Source: RH-chloro-G1 sp003670575 (GTDB lineage Bacteria; Chloroflexota; Dehalococcoidia; UBA2979). From it: DNA of 64,000 bases. Where the stretch lies: the NCBI GenBank assembly GCA_947499615.1, contig CANMOP010000002.1, positions 62,001-126,000 of the forward strand, in the 5' to 3' direction. The position numbers and the translations under genes were made by a program. Below are positions 6,734 through 15,783 of the stretch, one piece after another. Below the pieces are notes generated by a model. That model had not been told where the DNA came from. It ran no database searches and saw only the letters and a program-made list of their open reading frames with translations. How positions within the stretch are numbered: position 1 is the stretch's first letter; the number at the start of each line of letters is the position of its first letter.

Positions 6734-9031
6734 CTACTTGCCCTGCTTCTCCAGCAGTGCATCCAGGATGCGCTGCGGGGTGGCCGGCATGTCGTTCATG
6801 CGGATGCCGATAGCGTCGAACAGCGCGTTCGCGATCGCGCCGACCGGCGGCACAATCGAGCACTCGCCGACGCCGCGGACGCCCAGCGGGTGGCCGGGGT
6901 TCGGGACCTCCACAAGGATGGTCTCGATGTTCGGCATGTCCAGCGTGGTCGGCATGCGGTAGTCCAGCAGGCTGCTGTTACGCAGCGTGCCTTCCTTGTC
7001 GTAGAAGTAGTCCTCAAGCAGGCCCATGCCGATGCCCTGGGCAGCGGCGCCCTGGAGCTGACCCTCCACGTACGAGGGGTGCAGGGCGAACCCGACATCC
7101 TCGACCACCGTGTAGCGCAGCACGGTCACCTTGCCGGTGTCCGGGTCCACTTCAACGTCCACGATGTGGCCGCCGTAGGTGGGGCCGCCGGTGGCGCCGG
7201 AGAGGTCCACGTGGCCGCTGATGTAGCCGCCCGTGGCGCCCTGCTGCGCTGCCAGCTGCTTGAAGGTCATCGAACGAGGCTTGCCATCCTTGTCGGCCGG
7301 GCCGCTGAGGATGGTGGTGGCCACGTCGTACGTGACCTCGTCGACCTTGGCCTCCCAGATCTTGGCAGCACGCTCAATGGCGCGCTCGCGGATCTGGAGG
7401 GCGACCTTGTACACGCTCGCCGAGGTGCCGGCACCGGTGCCGCTACCTGCGGTGATCGTGGTGTAGCCAATGGAGTCCGTGTCCAGGATGCGCGTGCGCA
7501 CATCCTCGTACGGGACGCCCAGGAACTCGGCCATGGTCATCGCCTCGGTGGCACGGAGGCCACCGATGTCGACAGCCGCCGAGTTGAGGGCGATGGTGCC
7601 GTCAGCGTTGACGCTGGCGTTGATGCTGTGCGCGCCGGCGTTGGCGTTCCAGAAGCCCATGGCGACACCGCGACCGCGGTTGGCGCCGGTGAGCTCAGAG
7701 CGGTAGTGCGGGCTGGCCTTGACGGCCTCCATCACCTCAATGTTGCCGTTGACCGGGAGCACGGTGCCGTTGGGGCGGCGGGTGCCCTCGCGCGCGGCGT
7801 TCTTGAGGCGGACGTCCATCGGGTCCATATCCAGGGCCTCAGCGACACGATCGATCATCGTCTCAGCGACGAAGTTCGGGGCCGGGACGCCGGGGGCGCG
7901 GTAGGCAGCGTTGCGGGGCTTGTTCAGCACCACGTCGTAGCCATCGATGAGGACGTTCGGGATGTCGTACGCGCCCAGCACGCTGTTGGCGCCGCCGGAG
8001 ACGTTGGAGCCCGGGAAGGCGCCAGCCTCGTACGCCATCCAGAGCTTGATGGCGTTGATGGTGCCGTCCTTCATCGCGCCGATCTTGGCGCGAATGTAGG
8101 TGCCGGAGGTGGGGCCGGAGGCCGCCATCACTTCCTCGCGGGTCATGGACAGCTTGACGGGCTTGCCGGCCTTCTTGGACAGCATGGCCGCCAGTGGCTC
8201 AACGTAGACGCGGTTCTTACCGCCGAAGCCGCCACCGATTTCCATCGGCACGGCGCGGATGCGGCCCGCGGGCATGCGCATGATGGTCGCCATCTGGTCG
8301 CGCACCACTTGGAACACGCCCTGGCTGCTGCTGTAGATCACCAGGCTGCCGTCCTGGTTCCACGTTGCCGTGGCGGAGTGCGGCTCGATGTAGCCCTGGT
8401 GCCACGTGCCGGTGTGGAACTCGTCCTCGAAGACGATGTCCGAGGCGCCGAACGCCTGCTCCGCGTCACCCATGGAGACCTGCAGGTGGCTGGCGACGTT
8501 GGTCGGGCCGGGGTTGGCGTCGGCCGGGGAGCCCATCGGCTCGGCGGTCTTGAGGCCGGCGTGCAGGATGGGCGCACCGGGCTCCATCGCCTGCTGCGCG
8601 CTCATCACCGGCGGGAGCACCTCGTACTCAACTTCGATGAGGTCGAGTGCGTCTTCCGCGATGTGCGGGCTGGTGGCGGCGACGGCGGCGACGGCCTGGC
8701 CCCAGTACAGCACCTTGTCCACCGCGACGAAGTTGCCGATGAGGAACTTGCGCGGGATCGGCACCATGCCTGGCACCATCGTGTCGTCCACGTCCGGGAA
8801 GTCGGCCGAGGTCACGACCGCCTCGACGCCCGGGAGCGCGAGTGCCTTCGAGACGTCGATCTTCTTGATGATGGCGTGGGCGTACGGGCTCTTCTTGATC
8901 CGCGCGAACAGCATGCGCGGAAGGTGAATGTCAGCGGCGTAGTCCGCGTGACCGGTCACCTTGTCGATGCCATCCGGGCGCACCGGCCGCGTGTGAAGTA
9001 CGCGGAACTTCGGATCCATTGTCGAGGTCAT
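6734..9031 (-). CDS. Molybdenum hydroxylase large subunit (xanthine dehydrogenase/CoxL superfamily)
   Basis: A 765-residue molybdopterin-binding subunit. It starts with the domain DKVTGHADYAADI, has the cofactor motifs GGGFGGKN (near residue 250) and AYRAPGVPAPNF, and ends with GVGECSIVPPVGAIANAL, where the glutamate of GVGE is the expected catalytic base. The AYRCSFR loop of true CO dehydrogenase is absent, so it is an aldehyde, purine or aromatic hydroxylase. The ATG at 9031 follows a GGGGAGG site. The usual FAD and 2Fe-2S subunit genes are not adjacent, and the gene appears monocistronic. Molybdate for the cofactor could come from the ModABC system 15 kb away. Confidence 0.9.
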   Translation of the reverse strand: MTSTMDPKFRVLHTRPVRPDGIDKVTGHADYAADIHLPRMLFARIKKSPYAHAIIKKIDVSKALALPGVEAVVTSADFPDVDDTMVPGMVPIPRKFLIGNFVAVDKVLYWGQAVAAVAATSPHIAEDALDLIEVEYEVLPPVMSAQQAMEPGAPILHAGLKTAEPMGSPADANPGPTNVASHLQVSMGDAEQAFGASDIVFEDEFHTGTWHQGYIEPHSATATWNQDGSLVIYSSSQGVFQVVRDQMATIMRMPAGRIRAVPMEIGGGFGGKNRVYVEPLAAMLSKKAGKPVKLSMTREEVMAASGPTSGTYIRAKIGAMKDGTINAIKLWMAYEAGAFPGSNVSGGANSVLGAYDIPNVLIDGYDVVLNKPRNAAYRAPGVPAPNFVAETMIDRVAEALDMDPMDVRLKNAAREGTRRPNGTVLPVNGNIEVMEAVKASPHYRSELTGANRGRGVAMGFWNANAGAHSINASVNADGTIALNSAAVDIGGLRATEAMTMAEFLGVPYEDVRTRILDTDSIGYTTITAGSGTGAGTSASVYKVALQIRERAIERAAKIWEAKVDEVTYDVATTILSGPADKDGKPRSMTFKQLAAQQGATGGYISGHVDLSGATGGPTYGGHIVDVEVDPDTGKVTVLRYTVVEDVGFALHPSYVEGQLQGAAAQGIGMGLLEDYFYDKEGTLRNSSLLDYRMPTTLDMPNIETILVEVPNPGHPLGVRGVGECSIVPPVGAIANALFDAIGIRMNDMPATPQRILDALLEKQGK

Positions 9032-9073
9032 TGCCTCCCCTTTCCGTGGCAGAGGTGCAGGAACACCGGTGGC

Positions 9074-9079
9074 ATTATA
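9074..9079 (-). promoter_or_regulatory. Consensus -10 box (TATAAT) upstream of the Mo hydroxylase
   Basis: The minus strand reads TATAAT at 9079-9074, 42 bases before the ATG at 9031, in a region unusually AT-rich for this window. I see no convincing -35 box at 17 bp spacing, so this is a probable rather than certain promoter. Confidence 0.45.
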
Positions 9080-9125
9080 CCTACCCGGAGCATTGCTCAC
9101 TACAGACAGTGCAAACGGCCGTGTT

Positions 9126-9467
9126 CTATGTATCCGTATCGTAATGCTGGGATTCGGTGTCGGTCCGTAGTCGGCGCCCGGTCTCCGACGGCGACTGGTG
9201 CAGGTGGCGTGCGGAGTCCATGACGGCGGTGACGCCGGGTGCGGCGATGGCGTACCAAATGCTGGTGCCGTCACGTCGAGTGCTCACGAGGCTGCTCTGT
9301 CGGAGCACGGCGAGGTGTTGCGAGACGTTCGCTGCGCGCAGCCCGAGGCGCTGTTGAATCTCGCCGACGGTCAGGCTGCTGGCGGCGCGCAGCAACTCCA
9401 AGATCCGCAGGCGTGTCGGGTGGGCGAGCGCCCGAAACAGCTCAGCCTCGATGTCGTGTGATGTCAC
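9126..9467 (-). CDS. ArsR/SmtB-type winged-helix regulator
   Basis: A 113-residue helix-turn-helix protein with the ArsR pattern LFRALAHPTRLRILELL, LTVGEIQQRLGLRAANVSQHLAVLRQ and a wing around VSTRRDGTSIWY. The metal-binding ELCVCD motif of ArsR sensors is absent, so its signal is probably not arsenite or zinc through that site. The best start is GTG at 9467, six bases after a TATAAT box, which suggests a leaderless mRNA; an in-frame ATG at 9506 would lie inside the palindrome upstream. It is divergent from the decayed SulP gene, which may once have been its target. Confidence 0.85.
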   Translation of the reverse strand: MTSHDIEAELFRALAHPTRLRILELLRAASSLTVGEIQQRLGLRAANVSQHLAVLRQSSLVSTRRDGTSIWYAIAAPGVTAVMDSARHLHQSPSETGRRLRTDTESQHYDTDT

Positions 9468-9473
9468 GATTTG

Positions 9474-9508
9474 ATTATATCGGTTGCTGTCTGCAAATAT
9501 GCGCATAT
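9474..9508 (-). promoter_or_regulatory. ArsR promoter and 12-bp palindrome
   Basis: On the minus strand TATAAT lies at 9479-9474, directly before the GTG start at 9467. Upstream is the perfect 12-bp palindrome ATATGCGCATAT at 9497-9508. The palindrome sits in the gap between the ArsR gene and the divergent SulP remnant and is a good candidate for the regulator's own operator. Confidence 0.6.
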
Positions 9509-9546
9509 ATGAAACTAACAATCGTGGTAGTCGATAGCGCTGGGTC

Positions 9547-11215
9547 GTGACGTCGAGGCGCGTGGCGGGGCCCTCGTCCACTGCGCGTGTCCGGCGCGAC
9601 CTCTTGGCGGGCGTGGTCGTCGGGGTGATCGCGTTGCCACTTTCGATCGCGCTGGCGGTCGCGGTCGGGGTATCGCCGGTCGCGGGCTTATACACGGCGG
9701 CGTTCGCCGGAGCGGCGGCGACGCTCTTCGGTGGGTCGCGTTACAACATCACGGGGCCGACGGCGGCGCTGGTGCCGGTACTCAGCCACGTTGTGCTGGC
9801 GCATGGCGCTGCGGCGCTGCCGATGGTCGGCCTCCTGGCTGGCCTGCTCCTGCTCGCGATGAGCGCACTACGGGCCGGGCGGCTGATGCGCTACATGCCG
9901 GGGTTGGTGGTCGTCGGGTTCACGGCGGGCATCGCACTGTCATCGCGTTCGGCCAGCTGAACACGCTGCTCGCGGTGTGGGGCATCGATCCGGCGCTGGA
10001 GCAGTTCCATGCGAGGCTGGCGGACACTATCCGACATCTGGGGAGCGTGAGCCCGACTACGCCGCTGCTGGGGCTGGCGTCGCTTGCGGTGCTGGTGATC
10101 TGGCGGCGCGTGCCGGTGTTGCATCGGGTACCCGGCCCGCTGGTGGTGGTGTCGGGCGCAACTGCGCTCGCGTGGTGGCTCGGCCTCGATACGCCGACGC
10201 TGGCGAGCCGCTACGGCGTCATCGAGTCGGCGAAGCCGCGGCCGTCGCTCGCGTTCCTCGATTGGTCGCTGGCGTGGGTGGTGCTGCCTTCGGCGTTCGC
10301 GGTTGCTGCCCTCGGCGGTATCGAGACGCTGTTGAGCGCCGTAGTGGCGGACGACATGACGACGACGCGACGCCGCCACGCCGCCACGATCCAAACCGCG
10401 AGCTGTTCGGTCAGGGCATCGCGAACATCGTCAGTCCGATCATGGGTGGGATGCCCGCGACCGCCGCGATTGCGCGGACGGCGGCTGGCATTCGCGCGGG
10501 TGGTGACTCGCGTCTGACTGGTGTCGTGCATTCGGCGACGGTGCTGGCGTCCACGCTGGTGCTGGGTCCGCTGGCGGGGCATATCCCGTTGGCCGTGCTG
10601 GCGGCGGTGTTGTGGTCCGTCGCATGGAACATCGCAGAGGCGCCCGAGATCGTCCGACTGGTGCGTCGTGCGCCGCGCGAGGATGTGTTCATCCTGCTCG
10701 CAACCATTGGCATCACGCTGTTCCTCGACCTGACGTACGCCATCGGCTTCGGTGTGTTGGCCTCGGCGGTGCTGCTGGTGCGGCGGCTGACGAGGGTTCC
10801 CGGCGCGCAGGAGTTGCTGCCGGACGAGGAGGGGCGCACCCAGCAGGTGTCACAGGAGTTGAGCGACCTGATTTAGTCCCGGCCAGACATCACCGTCTTC
10901 ACCGCGTCCGGTCTGCTCTCGTTCCATTGCGCCGCCGCGTTCGAGTACGAGTTGACCGCGGAACGACGCGGGCCGCTCATTCTGCGCATGAAGGATGTGC
11001 ACTACATCGATACGACGGGGCTGCTCACGCTGGAGGAAGTGGTGAAGCACCGTCGTCGAGAAGGCGAGCGCACCATGCTGTCGTTCATTCAGCCTGAGGT
11101 ACGCGGCGTGCTCGATCGCTTCGGGCTGATCGACCTCGTCGGCCGGGAGAACGTGTTCGTGGCGACGCGCGATGCGATCCAGTCGGTGCCGCTGGTGGCT
11201 CTCGGCGGTGTCTGA
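9547..11215 (+). pseudogene. SulP family sulfate/bicarbonate transporter, broken
   Basis: The translation follows a complete SulP protein (N-terminal LLAGVVVGVIALPLSIALA, middle ALGGIETLLSAVVADDM, NRELFGQGIANI, C-terminal STAS domain with RMKDVHYIDTTGLLTLEEV), but the frame changes twice. At about 9940 one base is missing (GCACTGTCATCGCG) and the frame ends at TGA 9958. At 10372-10387 an 8-bp unit, GCCGCCAC, is tandemly duplicated; removing one copy restores the reading frame. An in-frame TAG at 10874 then separates the membrane part from an otherwise intact STAS domain ending at 11215. Three independent lesions argue for a true pseudogene rather than a sequencing slip. The GTG start is at 9547. 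Confidence 0.85.
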
Positions 11216-11224
11216 GGTGGCGCA

Positions 11225-11263
11225 CCCACCATCGTGCCGAGCAGGACTCGGCACGATGGTGGG
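11225..11263. terminator. Perfect 17-bp hairpin between two decayed convergent genes
   Basis: Arms 11225-11241 and 11247-11263 pair perfectly around CAGGA. The hairpin begins 9 bases after the SulP stop, and the convergent VOC pseudogene should once have ended just before it on the other side. Confidence 0.85.
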
Positions 11264-12012
11264 CGTGTGTGCGTTTCGGTCGGCGGGCGCATACGCCTGC
11301 ATCGGCGACGACTTGATGATCCCGAAGACCGCCCCCTGCGGATCGCGCAGGATGGCGAAGCGGCCGGGCATGATGTCCGCCGGCTCCTGCAGCACGGTGG
11401 CGCCGAGGTTCCGCGCGGATGTCGTGGCGGCGTCAGTGTCGGCAACCTCGAAGTACACGCACCATACGTTCGGCATCGGGCACATTTCGGGGGTCTTCGT
11501 CATCAGGCCCGCGCGCTGTTCCCCGGCCGGGCCGAGCAGGATGTAGGGCGGCGCGTCCGGGCCCATGTTCATCGTCTGGTGCGGCACGTCGAGGATGGCG
11601 GTGAAGAAGTCGGCGGCGCGGTCCGCGTCGTCAGTCATCAACTCGCACCAGGTGACCATGGTCGGCTCGTTCACCCGGCCGAAGCCTTGGTGGCTCTTTG
11701 CCTCCCACAGCGAGACGACACCGCCGGTGGGGTCGAGGATCACCGCCATACGACCGACATCCATCACGTCCATCGGCGGCAGGATCACCGTGCCGCCAGC
11801 TGCTGCCACCTTCGCGACTGCGGCACTGGCGTCGTCGACGGCGATGTAGACGCTCCAGTGGGGCGGGATGCCACTGGCTTGCTCATCCTTGTTTTGTACG
11901 CTGAGGCCGACCAGCCAAACAGGCGGGAGTAGACCGTCCGCGCGCCTTGCTCGTCGTTGGTCATGAGTTCAACCCAGCTCGGTACGCCTTGCTTGTGTCA
12001 GTCGACCTTCAT
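11264..12012 (-). pseudogene. Two-domain VOC family protein, broken
   Basis: The minus strand encodes the usual two-domain VOC protein (HWSVYIAVDDASAAVAKV, GRMAVILDPTGGVVSLWE, then TWCELMTDDADRAADFF and GRFAILRDPQGAVFGII), but it is damaged. An ATG at 12012 with a GGGAG site is followed after four codons by TGA (12000-11998). The N-terminal part GVPSWVELMTNDEQGARTVY then runs to LFGW, where about 30 codons are missing and the frame shifts before SVQNKDEQASG. At the other end the stop codon is lost, so the frame reads through the terminator at 11225-11263 and into the opposite strand of the STAS domain. Confidence 0.8.
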
Positions 12013-12143
12013 CGTGCTCCCTGCCTTCTCCGTGCGCGTTCCGCTGTGTGCACATCCACGGTAGGCACCATCTGTGGTCGCGCTGTAGACGTCCCGCAGG
12101 GCAGAGCTGGTGTTCTCACCGTGTCAGCCGTTGAAACCGCATC

Positions 12144-12171
12144 GCAAGGCAGCCCGGACGGGCCGCCTTGC
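12144..12171 (-). terminator. Hairpin after the Gfo/Idh gene
   Basis: GCAAGGCAGCCCG (12144-12156) pairs with CGGGCCGCCTTGC (12159-12171) with one A-C mismatch and a two-base turn. It lies 17 bases past the end of the oxidoreductase gene on the minus strand. Confidence 0.65.
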
Positions 12172-12187
12172 ACGAGAATGGGGGGCG

Positions 12188-13285
12188 CTACAGCCGCTGG
12201 CGCTGGCCGCTGTCCGAGGCGCGCTCGATAGCATCGATGATGCGGTGCAGCTCCACGGCGGTGTCGAAGTCAGCGGTGACCGGCGCGGTGCCGCCGGAGC
12301 CGATCGCGGCAGCGAGCTCGCGGTAGACCTGGCTCACGTTTGCGGGCGCGCCACTCGGCGTGCCGGGCGGGCGCTGGTACGCCTCGCTCAGCGCGAGCGG
12401 GTCGAGCGCAGCCTCGCCACGCTTGCCGAGCAGCACGGTGAGTTCCGCTGTGTTGGGTGCGGACTCGCCGCGCAGCAGCACGGTGCCCTCCGTGCCATGG
12501 ACCTCGAGGTGGAAGCCGCTCCCGAGCACCGGCACCGTCTCGATGTGCATCGCGACCAGCGCGCCGTTGGCGAGCTCCGCGTCGACCACGACGTTGTCCG
12601 GCGCGGTGGGGTGGAGCACCTCGTTGGTGCCTTGCACCACCACGTCCGGAAACAGCGTGCGCACCGTCGCCGAGAGCGCCGCGATCTCGCCGAGGGCGTA
12701 ACGCAGGCTGTCGATGGCGTGGCCCCCCTGAATGGTGAGCACGGTCGCGCCCATGTCTTTGTCGATCTGCCAGTGCAGCGTGCCCGCGCGCGCTCCCGCG
12801 CCGCTCCCGCTCACGACCATCGTCGCGGAGACCACCTCGCCGATCTCGCCGGCGGCGATCAGGTCGCGCACCTGGTTGATGGCGGGGTTGCTGCGCCCCT
12901 GCAGGCCGACCTGGTGGATGACACCTTTCGCGTGCGCGAGGTCACGCAGTTCGATGGCCTCGCGCAGGTTCGCGCCCAGCGGCCACTCGCAGAAGACGTG
13001 CTTGCCCGCGTCCAGCGCCGCCTTCACGAGCGCGTAGTGCGAGGGAACACGCACCGCCACCACGATGAGGTCGACCTCCGGGTGATTCGCCATTGCCTCG
13101 ACGTTGTCGAACGCGAGCGGGACGCCGAAGCGATCCGCGGTGGCGCGAGCGGTCTCCATGCGGGTGGTGCACACGGCGCGCACCTCGAACTCCGGGACGG
13201 CGGCGAGCGCCGGGAGGTGGGCACGCGTGCCCCAGCCGTAGTCGAGGTTCGCCCCGACGATGCCTACTCGAATGCGGTCTGCCAT
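12188..13285 (-). CDS. Gfo/Idh/MocA family NAD(P)-dependent oxidoreductase
   Basis: A 365-residue protein with an N-terminal Rossmann fold (RVGIVGANLDYGWG at residue 5), the family signature CEWPLGANLREAIEL in place of the usual CEKPL, and a C-terminal beta-sheet dimerisation domain. The tryptophan instead of lysine in CEWP is worth noting because the lysine normally touches substrate and cofactor. The ATG at 13285 has an AAGGAGG site. It is the last gene of an MFS-SDR-oxidoreductase group on the minus strand, which looks like uptake and oxidation of a sugar-like or hydroxylated carboxylate compound; the substrate is unknown. Confidence 0.87.
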   Translation of the reverse strand: MADRIRVGIVGANLDYGWGTRAHLPALAAVPEFEVRAVCTTRMETARATADRFGVPLAFDNVEAMANHPEVDLIVVAVRVPSHYALVKAALDAGKHVFCEWPLGANLREAIELRDLAHAKGVIHQVGLQGRSNPAINQVRDLIAAGEIGEVVSATMVVSGSGAGARAGTLHWQIDKDMGATVLTIQGGHAIDSLRYALGEIAALSATVRTLFPDVVVQGTNEVLHPTAPDNVVVDAELANGALVAMHIETVPVLGSGFHLEVHGTEGTVLLRGESAPNTAELTVLLGKRGEAALDPLALSEAYQRPPGTPSGAPANVSQVYRELAAAIGSGGTAPVTADFDTAVELHRIIDAIERASDSGQRQRL

Positions 13286-13390
13286 CGATGGCCTCCTTCT
13301 GTGTGCATGTTCCAGTGCGGACGCGCCGCGTTTCATGTGTTCGATTGGTGACACTGGGCGGCGAGGGTGTCGTCGCCTAGCCCCCGCGCG

Positions 13391-14179
13391 CTACAAAATC
13401 GTGCGGCCGCCGTCGATGGCGATGGTCTGGCCGGTGACGTAGGCCGCGGCCTCCGAGGCGAGGTAGACCGCCAGCAGTCCCACCTCGCGCGTCAGGCCCA
13501 TGCGGCGCAGCGGGACGGTGGTCGCGGCCTGCGCGTTGCGGCGCTCCCAGTCGGCGTCGGTCATCGCCTCGCGGTCGGGGAAGGTGCCGGGGGCGATGCC
13601 GTTCACGCGCACCCCGTATGGCGCCCACTCCAGCGCGAGCGACTCCGTAAAACGCGTGAGGCCGGTCTTGGCGGCGGCGTACGCGCTCATGTTCGGCCCG
13701 CCCTTGAGCGCGGCGAACGAGGAGATGTTGATGACGCAGCCCTCGCCGCGCTCCAGCAGTTGCGGGCCGAACATGTGGCAGGCGAGGTAGGCCTGCGTGA
13801 GGTTGATATCGATCACGTGGTGCCACTCGGCGGGGGTCATCACGTGGCCGGTCGCGCCCGGAGCGGCAGCGACCGCGCCCTGGATCGAGTCGCCGAGGCA
13901 GTTGATGAGCACGTCCACCCCGCCGAGGTCGGCCATCACGCGGGGGAGCAGCGCCTTCATCGACTCCGCGTTGGTGCCGTCGGCGGCCCAGCCGAAGCCG
14001 GCGCGGCCGCGCGCGCGCACCTCCTCGGCGACCTGCTGCGCGCTCGCCTCGCCGAGGCTCGTGACGCCAACGTCGGCACCCGCGTCGGCCATCGCCAGCG
14101 CGATGCCCTTGCCGATGCCTCGGCCCGCGCCCGTGATCAGCACGCGGGCCCCGGTCAGGTCGAACTCTGTGAGCGCCAT
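13391..14179 (-). CDS. SDR family NAD(P)-dependent oxidoreductase
   Basis: A 262-residue classical short-chain dehydrogenase with cofactor motif TGAGRGIGKG, catalytic serine in NISSFAALKG, YAAAKTG with the catalytic Tyr and Lys, and the end GGRTIL. An internal segment ALLPRVMADLGGVDVLINCLGD carries the structural NNAG region as NCLG. The start at 14179 has a GGAGGAGGGGC stretch upstream. It lies between the MFS transporter and the Gfo/Idh gene and probably oxidises a hydroxyl group of the imported compound or its product. Confidence 0.87.
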   Translation of the reverse strand: MALTEFDLTGARVLITGAGRGIGKGIALAMADAGADVGVTSLGEASAQQVAEEVRARGRAGFGWAADGTNAESMKALLPRVMADLGGVDVLINCLGDSIQGAVAAAPGATGHVMTPAEWHHVIDINLTQAYLACHMFGPQLLERGEGCVINISSFAALKGGPNMSAYAAAKTGLTRFTESLALEWAPYGVRVNGIAPGTFPDREAMTDADWERRNAQAATTVPLRRMGLTREVGLLAVYLASEAAAYVTGQTIAIDGGRTIL

Positions 14180-14274
14180 CGTTGTGCCCCTCCTCCTGCG
14201 CGTGTCGTTGTCTTGTCTCGAGAGCGTACGAGCGATGACCGCGCGGCGGAACAGGGCGCGCGCGACTCGCGCCC

Positions 14275-15594
14275 TCAGTCGGCGGCGGCGGCGGCTGGGA
14301 CGAGCGCGGGCGTCAGATGGTGCGCGAGCGGCCTCGGCGGCTTCGAGACGAAGATCAGCGCCGCTGCTACCGCGAAGAAGCTGAAGGATATCTCCCACAC
14401 CGTGCTGGCGGCGAAGCCGGCGTCCAGCAGGTAGCCGAAGAGCGGCGCGCCGAGCCCGGAGGCGACGATGGAGACCGGCATCACGATGCCACGGATCGCG
14501 CCGAGGTGGCGGCGGCCGAAGTAGTTGGGGAAGAACAGGTTATTCAGCGCGGTGTACGCGCCCGCCGCGGAGCCCCACAGCACGTTGTGCGCGACGATCG
14601 TCCACGGCTCGCCGTTGCTGATGATCATCGGCACGATCGAAGCGGCGAAGCCAATCAGCCCTGCACATCCGACATAACGGATCGGGAAGCGATCGGCGAA
14701 CAATCCCACCACCATGATCGAGCCCACCACCGTCAGCGGGTCGAGCGCGGTGCCCAGCCCGACGAGCGTCGGCGACATCCCGGTGCTGGTCCAGAACCCG
14801 ACCCGGTACACGAGCGTCCCGGTGAGCGCGGCGCCCGCAATCGCCAGCGCCGCCAGTGCGAGCCACATCGTCCCGGTGCGCAGCGCCTCGCGGGCGGTCC
14901 AGTCGATGGTCGTGATCAAGCGGGCGGACCGGCTGGTGGTGTCGACGACCGCGGACGGGTCGATCGGCGTCGCGTCGCCGTCGGGGTGCAGTCCAATGTC
15001 TTCCGGCGAGCGGCGGACGAAGAGCACGCTGACTGATACCACTACCGCCGCCACCACCGCACCGAAGATCATCGTGGTGTTACGCCAGCCCATGATGCCG
15101 ATCATCCACTGGGTGATCGGGATCGTGAACACGGTGCCTGCTGCCATCCCCGTGCTCGCGATGGCGAGCGCGCGGCCTCGCTGGCGGATGAACCACTTCG
15201 CCAGCGGCACCTGAGTCAGTAGCTGCCCGGCCGGTCCGCCGAACCCTGCGAGGCCGGAGACCGCGAACACGGCGTACGCCAGCCAGAGGCTATGTACCGT
15301 CCCCAGCGCAATCAGTCCGATGCCGCCAATCGCGCCGCAGATCGCGCCGACCCATCGCGCCCCGTGGCGGTCGATCATGATGCCGAGCATTGGGCCGCTG
15401 AGCCCCGCGGCGAACAGCCGAAGCGTCAGCGACCAGGCCAGCGCGCTCTTCGGCACGCCGAGGTCTTCGCTCATCGGGCCGATGAGGAAGGAGAAGATCA
15501 CTGCGTTCAGGGGGGAGACGGCGACGTTGATCGCCAGCGCTGACCATACCATCACCCAGCCGTAGTACAGGCGGTGCACAGGCAAGGCGCGCAT
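14275..15594 (-). CDS. MFS transporter (monocarboxylate/oxalate-formate-like)
   Basis: A 439-residue, twelve-helix major facilitator protein. The N-terminal half begins LYYGWVMVWSALAINVAVSP, and the loop between helices 2 and 3 has GIMIDRHGARWVG; both resemble the oxalate/formate and monocarboxylate antiporter groups. It is the first gene of the MFS-SDR-Gfo/Idh group, with gaps of about 100 bases to each downstream gene. The start at 15594 has a TGGAG site 8 bases upstream. Confidence 0.87.
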   Translation of the reverse strand: MRALPVHRLYYGWVMVWSALAINVAVSPLNAVIFSFLIGPMSEDLGVPKSALAWSLTLRLFAAGLSGPMLGIMIDRHGARWVGAICGAIGGIGLIALGTVHSLWLAYAVFAVSGLAGFGGPAGQLLTQVPLAKWFIRQRGRALAIASTGMAAGTVFTIPITQWMIGIMGWRNTTMIFGAVVAAVVVSVSVLFVRRSPEDIGLHPDGDATPIDPSAVVDTTSRSARLITTIDWTAREALRTGTMWLALAALAIAGAALTGTLVYRVGFWTSTGMSPTLVGLGTALDPLTVVGSIMVVGLFADRFPIRYVGCAGLIGFAASIVPMIISNGEPWTIVAHNVLWGSAAGAYTALNNLFFPNYFGRRHLGAIRGIVMPVSIVASGLGAPLFGYLLDAGFAASTVWEISFSFFAVAAALIFVSKPPRPLAHHLTPALVPAAAAAD

Positions 15595-15783
15595 CGGCTG
15601 CTCCAGACGTGAACGTCATGTGCGGGGGGTGTCACGGTATCTTACGCTTCACGCCGCCGTTCCTGTTGCCGTGGAGCGCATGTTGCACCGTCGCGGCCGC
15701 GACCGTCCGATTGACCGCCCTGCTCCCTCGTCCGACCCTCGACGTGGACGGAACGATGCCGCCCGCACTCACATCGAGGAGCC

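Noticed and set aside
6890..9223. A long plus-strand open frame opposite the molybdenum hydroxylase
   Set aside because: It is His/Gly/Val/Arg-rich antisense of a gene with clear motifs; such frames arise from high GC at third codon positions. The same holds for the long plus-strand frames over 18177-21005 and 51860-54079.
9930..10880. Programmed frameshifting in the SulP gene
   Set aside because: No slippery heptamer at either shift; one shift is an exact 8-bp duplication and a separate TAG follows, which fits decay better.
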